Assembly (NCBI RefSeq): GCF_000972845.2
Contig: NC_040029.1
Location: 5,302,767 to 5,366,766 of the forward strand
Length of the DNA: 64,000 nt
From: Larimichthys crocea
Taxonomy: Eukaryota; Chordata; Actinopteri; Sciaenidae
Direction: 5' to 3'
Shown: positions 61,101 through 64,000 of the stretch, in pieces
How positions within the stretch are numbered: position 1 is the first letter of the stretch
How the letters are laid out: every line of letters starts with the position of its first letter
Made by a program: the position numbers and the translations under genes
Notes under the pieces: model-generated
Databases searched by the model: none
Told to the model about the DNA's origin: nothing
What the model saw: only the letters and a program-made list of their open reading frames with translations

Positions 61101-62438
61101 TCAAGTAGAATATTATCTCCGGAAAGTGAGGGAACAAGTGATTTGAGGATTTTATCTGCTAAGGAAGTGGCAGACGTCTTACATTCATTTAAAGAGAAAG
61201 TCTGCAGGAAAATTTGGTGGAGTAAATCATTTTCTTCAGTCAGGAATAAAACCTGAGCATAATTTTTATGATCATTTATCATTCCAGAGATGTAAAACTG
61301 TCTCAAAAATGTCCTATACTTGTTACAGCTATTTCATAACTTGCAGTTTAGTTTTCTTTTTATTACTTGCATACAGCCTCCTCGAAGGTTCTGTGTAACA
61401 TCTTCACTTATTTCCCATGTCTCCAAGGAGCGTTTGGAGTTCCTGATATCTTTTTAGTATTGGTCTGTCAGGACACAGCTAAAATCCCCCAGTAAAGTTT
61501 CATACGCTGACAGAAAGAGCAATTTAAACTTTGTGTACTCAGAGATAAAATATCTGCTGCATATGCAAGGCTCCGGGTAAAATGCTTATTTCTGAATTTT
61601 GCTTCATTGTGGAGCGGTTCGAGACACAGACGCTTACAAACAGGAACCGAACAGTAACAAACCTGCTTCTTCTCGGGCCGTGCAGACCCCCCTGTTGCCA
61701 ATTTACCATTGAAAATCTTTAATTTCATACTGTTAAATATTTATCCTCTCCGGCATCTCTTCATCTTGTGTACAGTTGACTTAGCCTGTCTGATAATCTC
61801 ATTGGGTGGATAATCAGAGGGCTCTATGAATAGGAATGCTTCATCAGATTGCAGAATCAATATTCAGCGCAGGCGGGAGCATTTTTCTGTAATAGTCCTA
61901 TTCTGCAAAATATATGGATTAAATTTGAAAAAAAAGAGAGAAAAAGACAGGATGTTCACCACCACAATAAAGCTGTTGGGTCTACAGAGATTGCACAGCC
62001 TTAGAATGCATTGTACTGTGCGATACAATTCACCCAGTGGACCCACATACCTGTAATGGAAAGAAAAACATTAGCATCAGGAGCAGGTGCCGTATGAAGA
62101 TATATGATGTATAGGCCCATCCGGTTGCCGGCTGCTGGCACTTCTGCCCTGGTTTTACAGCCCTCTGACTGTTTTATCAGCTCATATCAGTGTGTGTCCA
62201 TGTGTAAACGTATACAGTGTATGTACATGTGTTTATGCACATGTCTGCATCTATACACTAAAGAGAGGAAAGGCTTTTCAATTGCCTCATGCCCCACCAG
62301 GCTGCCCCAGCTCAGCTGGGGAGGAGGCCAGAGACATTACTCAGCTATTAAACTGTTATTCGCAGGTGTCACCCTCAGCGGGGGCTGTGTTGATAGAGGC
62401 GGAAGCGCCCTCAAGGTCCACAGCTATATACACTCACT

Positions 62439-62462
62439 CACACACACACACACACACACACA
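62439..62462. repeat. (CA)12 microsatellite
   Basis: Uninterrupted CA run followed by AATACACACATATCC. Confidence 0.95.
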
Positions 62463-62794
62463 AATACACACATATCCTTCAGGCTGGGGTGTTGGAGGTC
62501 CGGGCTCCTGGCTGCGACTCCCCAGCTTGATGGGGCGTAACAGGGGCCAGAAGGGGAGCAGACGGGTGAGCCATATCTGGCCAAGAGGGGGGCAGCAGGA
62601 CACCAGAGGACAACAGGACTGGGCCAGTAGGGAGGCCACCTGCCACTCCATTTCACCCGTGATGAATTGGCCTGGTTTCTTTACTCTTTGGCTCATTTCT
62701 GTTTGGAACTTTCATTCTGACAGCTGCTTGGAGAGTAAACTGTACAATTCAGTTACTCACACTACATGTGTGTTAGTGTATATGATATTTATTG

Positions 62795-62812
62795 TTATTA
62801 TTATTATTATTA
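62795..62812. repeat. (TTA)6 microsatellite
   Basis: TTA units preceded by TATTTATTG and followed by TAACCCAGG. Confidence 0.9.
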
Positions 62813-64000
62813 TAACCCAGGCAATCAACACCGAAGACCATGTTACAAAAGCAACAAGCCCGACACCTGAATTGCACATCAATCCAGATCCAGAAATGCA
62901 TAACCATCCATATACCACTCAATCAGAATACTTTAATAATCCCTTATATCTTGATCAAATACGATGAGACCTAATTAAGCAACAAAGCATCAAACGTTAA
63001 AAACATAAATTATACAACAAGTTTGAAAAAAAGAAAATTTGATTAACTCGACATTAGGAGCCTGATCCAATCATCATGACAGCACGTCGTGTTTATCACT
63101 AAAAATATTACTCCGCAGTTTCCATGGTAACATTATAACTGCCAGAGCTGGAGCTTGTTTTTTTTTAGGATGCTATGACACCTTATAAAGCAGCACATTA
63201 TCATCCTGCAAGTGTTTATGAAAATATAATAATATATTTGTATTTATTAAAATAAATCAGGAAGCACAGTTGGGTTATATAGACTGTGATCTTCTTTTGT
63301 GATAAGTCAACTCTCTTTCATGAATATAATTTATGGTGCTGTTAAACAACCCTATTAATACTCAACAAAGTATCTCTAGAAGAGTTAAATACAATAACAC
63401 TGATGATGTCATTGTGATGTTGTAGACTACAAATTTATCACAGACAGTATGGTCTAACAATAGCAACCATTAAGATGCATTATGGGAAGTGTAGGATCCA
63501 ACGTTTTTGGAACTTTCCTGGAAATATAAGTCAGGACATGCCCTCAGCTGCTTTAATATTAATTATTCCTTTTATAGTCTTTCACAGGTCTCCCAAATAT
63601 AATGTGAATGTCCCCCTTTAATTAATGCACCTCGACCTATTCAAACAGCAGTGTGGGTTTGATCCACGCCACCGTATTTAAGAACACGAGTTCAAAAATG
63701 ACTCATTTCCATTTGCATCTGAAAAAGGTCTGCAAACCGCTTTATAATCACGCGTCCCTCTCCTCTTTGTCAAAGAGTTGTTTTATAATGAGCTGGACAT
63801 TAATAGTTTCTGGTGTTTACGCTGACAACATCAGTGGGTGAGACACAACCTACCTGATAAGTGACTCATTTGTTTTTGGAGTCCATTATGCTCCAGCTGT
63901 GCTAGCTGATGTTTTCAGAAGCAGGTTCATTCATTACCCGCTTCATTAGTTCTGTCCCTCAAGGTATGGCACCTTTTTGTGATTTTTTTTTTTTTTTTTT

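Larger units (their letters stand above)
54001..64000. other. Intronic DNA, no gene; window ends in poly-T
   Basis: Contents: a somewhat G+C-richer stretch at 54230-54830 with a short TG run, an X-box-like hairpin at 58131-58153, a 13-bp inverted repeat with one mismatch at 57886-57913, a T-rich run near 58850-58869, a (CA)12 run at 62439-62462, a (TTA)6 run at 62795-62812, and T18 at the very end (63983-64000). The 287-codon frame at 62104-62967 is the longest open frame in the window but runs through CA and TTA repeats and has no domain. Confidence 0.55.

Noticed and set aside
62104..62967. 287-codon open frame, the longest in the window
   Set aside because: It runs through CA and TTA microsatellites, shows no domain, no codon bias and no splice or promoter context, and overlaps long frames on the other strand.
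1..64000. CRISPR arrays, operons, phage or plasmid functions
   Set aside because: Intron-type sequence, spliced exon, SINE and Tc1 elements point to a vertebrate nuclear genome; no regularly spaced repeat array or compact coding was seen.

Overview
The window looks like vertebrate, probably percomorph teleost, genomic DNA. It is almost entirely non-coding and carries one recognisable protein-coding exon. The exon (22760-22834, + strand) has perfect splice consensus on both sides and encodes the peptide that opens the third immunoglobulin domain of an interleukin-1 receptor accessory protein-like receptor. As I remember the human paralogues, it is closest to IL1RAPL2. On that reading, positions 1-22759 and 22835-64000 are two very large introns of il1rapl2, which fits the known gigantic size of this gene family. 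I see no other exon of this gene and no second protein-coding gene.

Region by region. Positions 1-700 hold an antisense, 5'-truncated non-LTR retrotransposon end with an intact 17-bp target-site duplication. Positions 700-14200 are intronic sequence with microsatellites, a G-rich tract and homeodomain-type TAATTA clusters. At 14270-15020 lies a badly decayed Tc1/mariner-type transposon. From 15020 to 22760 there is little except A/T-rich intron, then the exon. At 26165-26540 a second, different Tc1/mariner transposase relic appears. Positions 27600-28800 form the densest stretch: a 14-bp perfect hairpin, a truncated tRNA-Val(CAC) pseudogene, a 9-bp hairpin, an apparently intact tRNA-Val(AAC) gene (minus strand), a transposon terminus and a 14-bp palindromic RFX-type X-box. 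A tRNA-derived SINE sits at 29998-30180. Further downstream are short dispersed repeats sharing a TTAAAGCTGCA-type end (near 4.8, 35.6 and 40.7 kb), a pair of diverged ~95-bp direct repeats at 43.5 and 44.1 kb, and many CA/GA/poly-T tracts.

Functionally the window contributes one constitutive-looking exon (phase 1 in, phase 1 out) of a synaptic adhesion receptor and one Pol III gene unrelated to it. Most of the apparent long open frames fall in repeats or low-complexity DNA and are not credible genes. I found no convincing novel multi-gene system. The points most worth a second look are the tRNA-Val pair with its hairpins, the direct-repeat pair, the recurring TTAAAGCTGCA repeat family, and the palindromic RFX site. 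Family assignments of repeats rest on remembered consensus sequences and were not searched.
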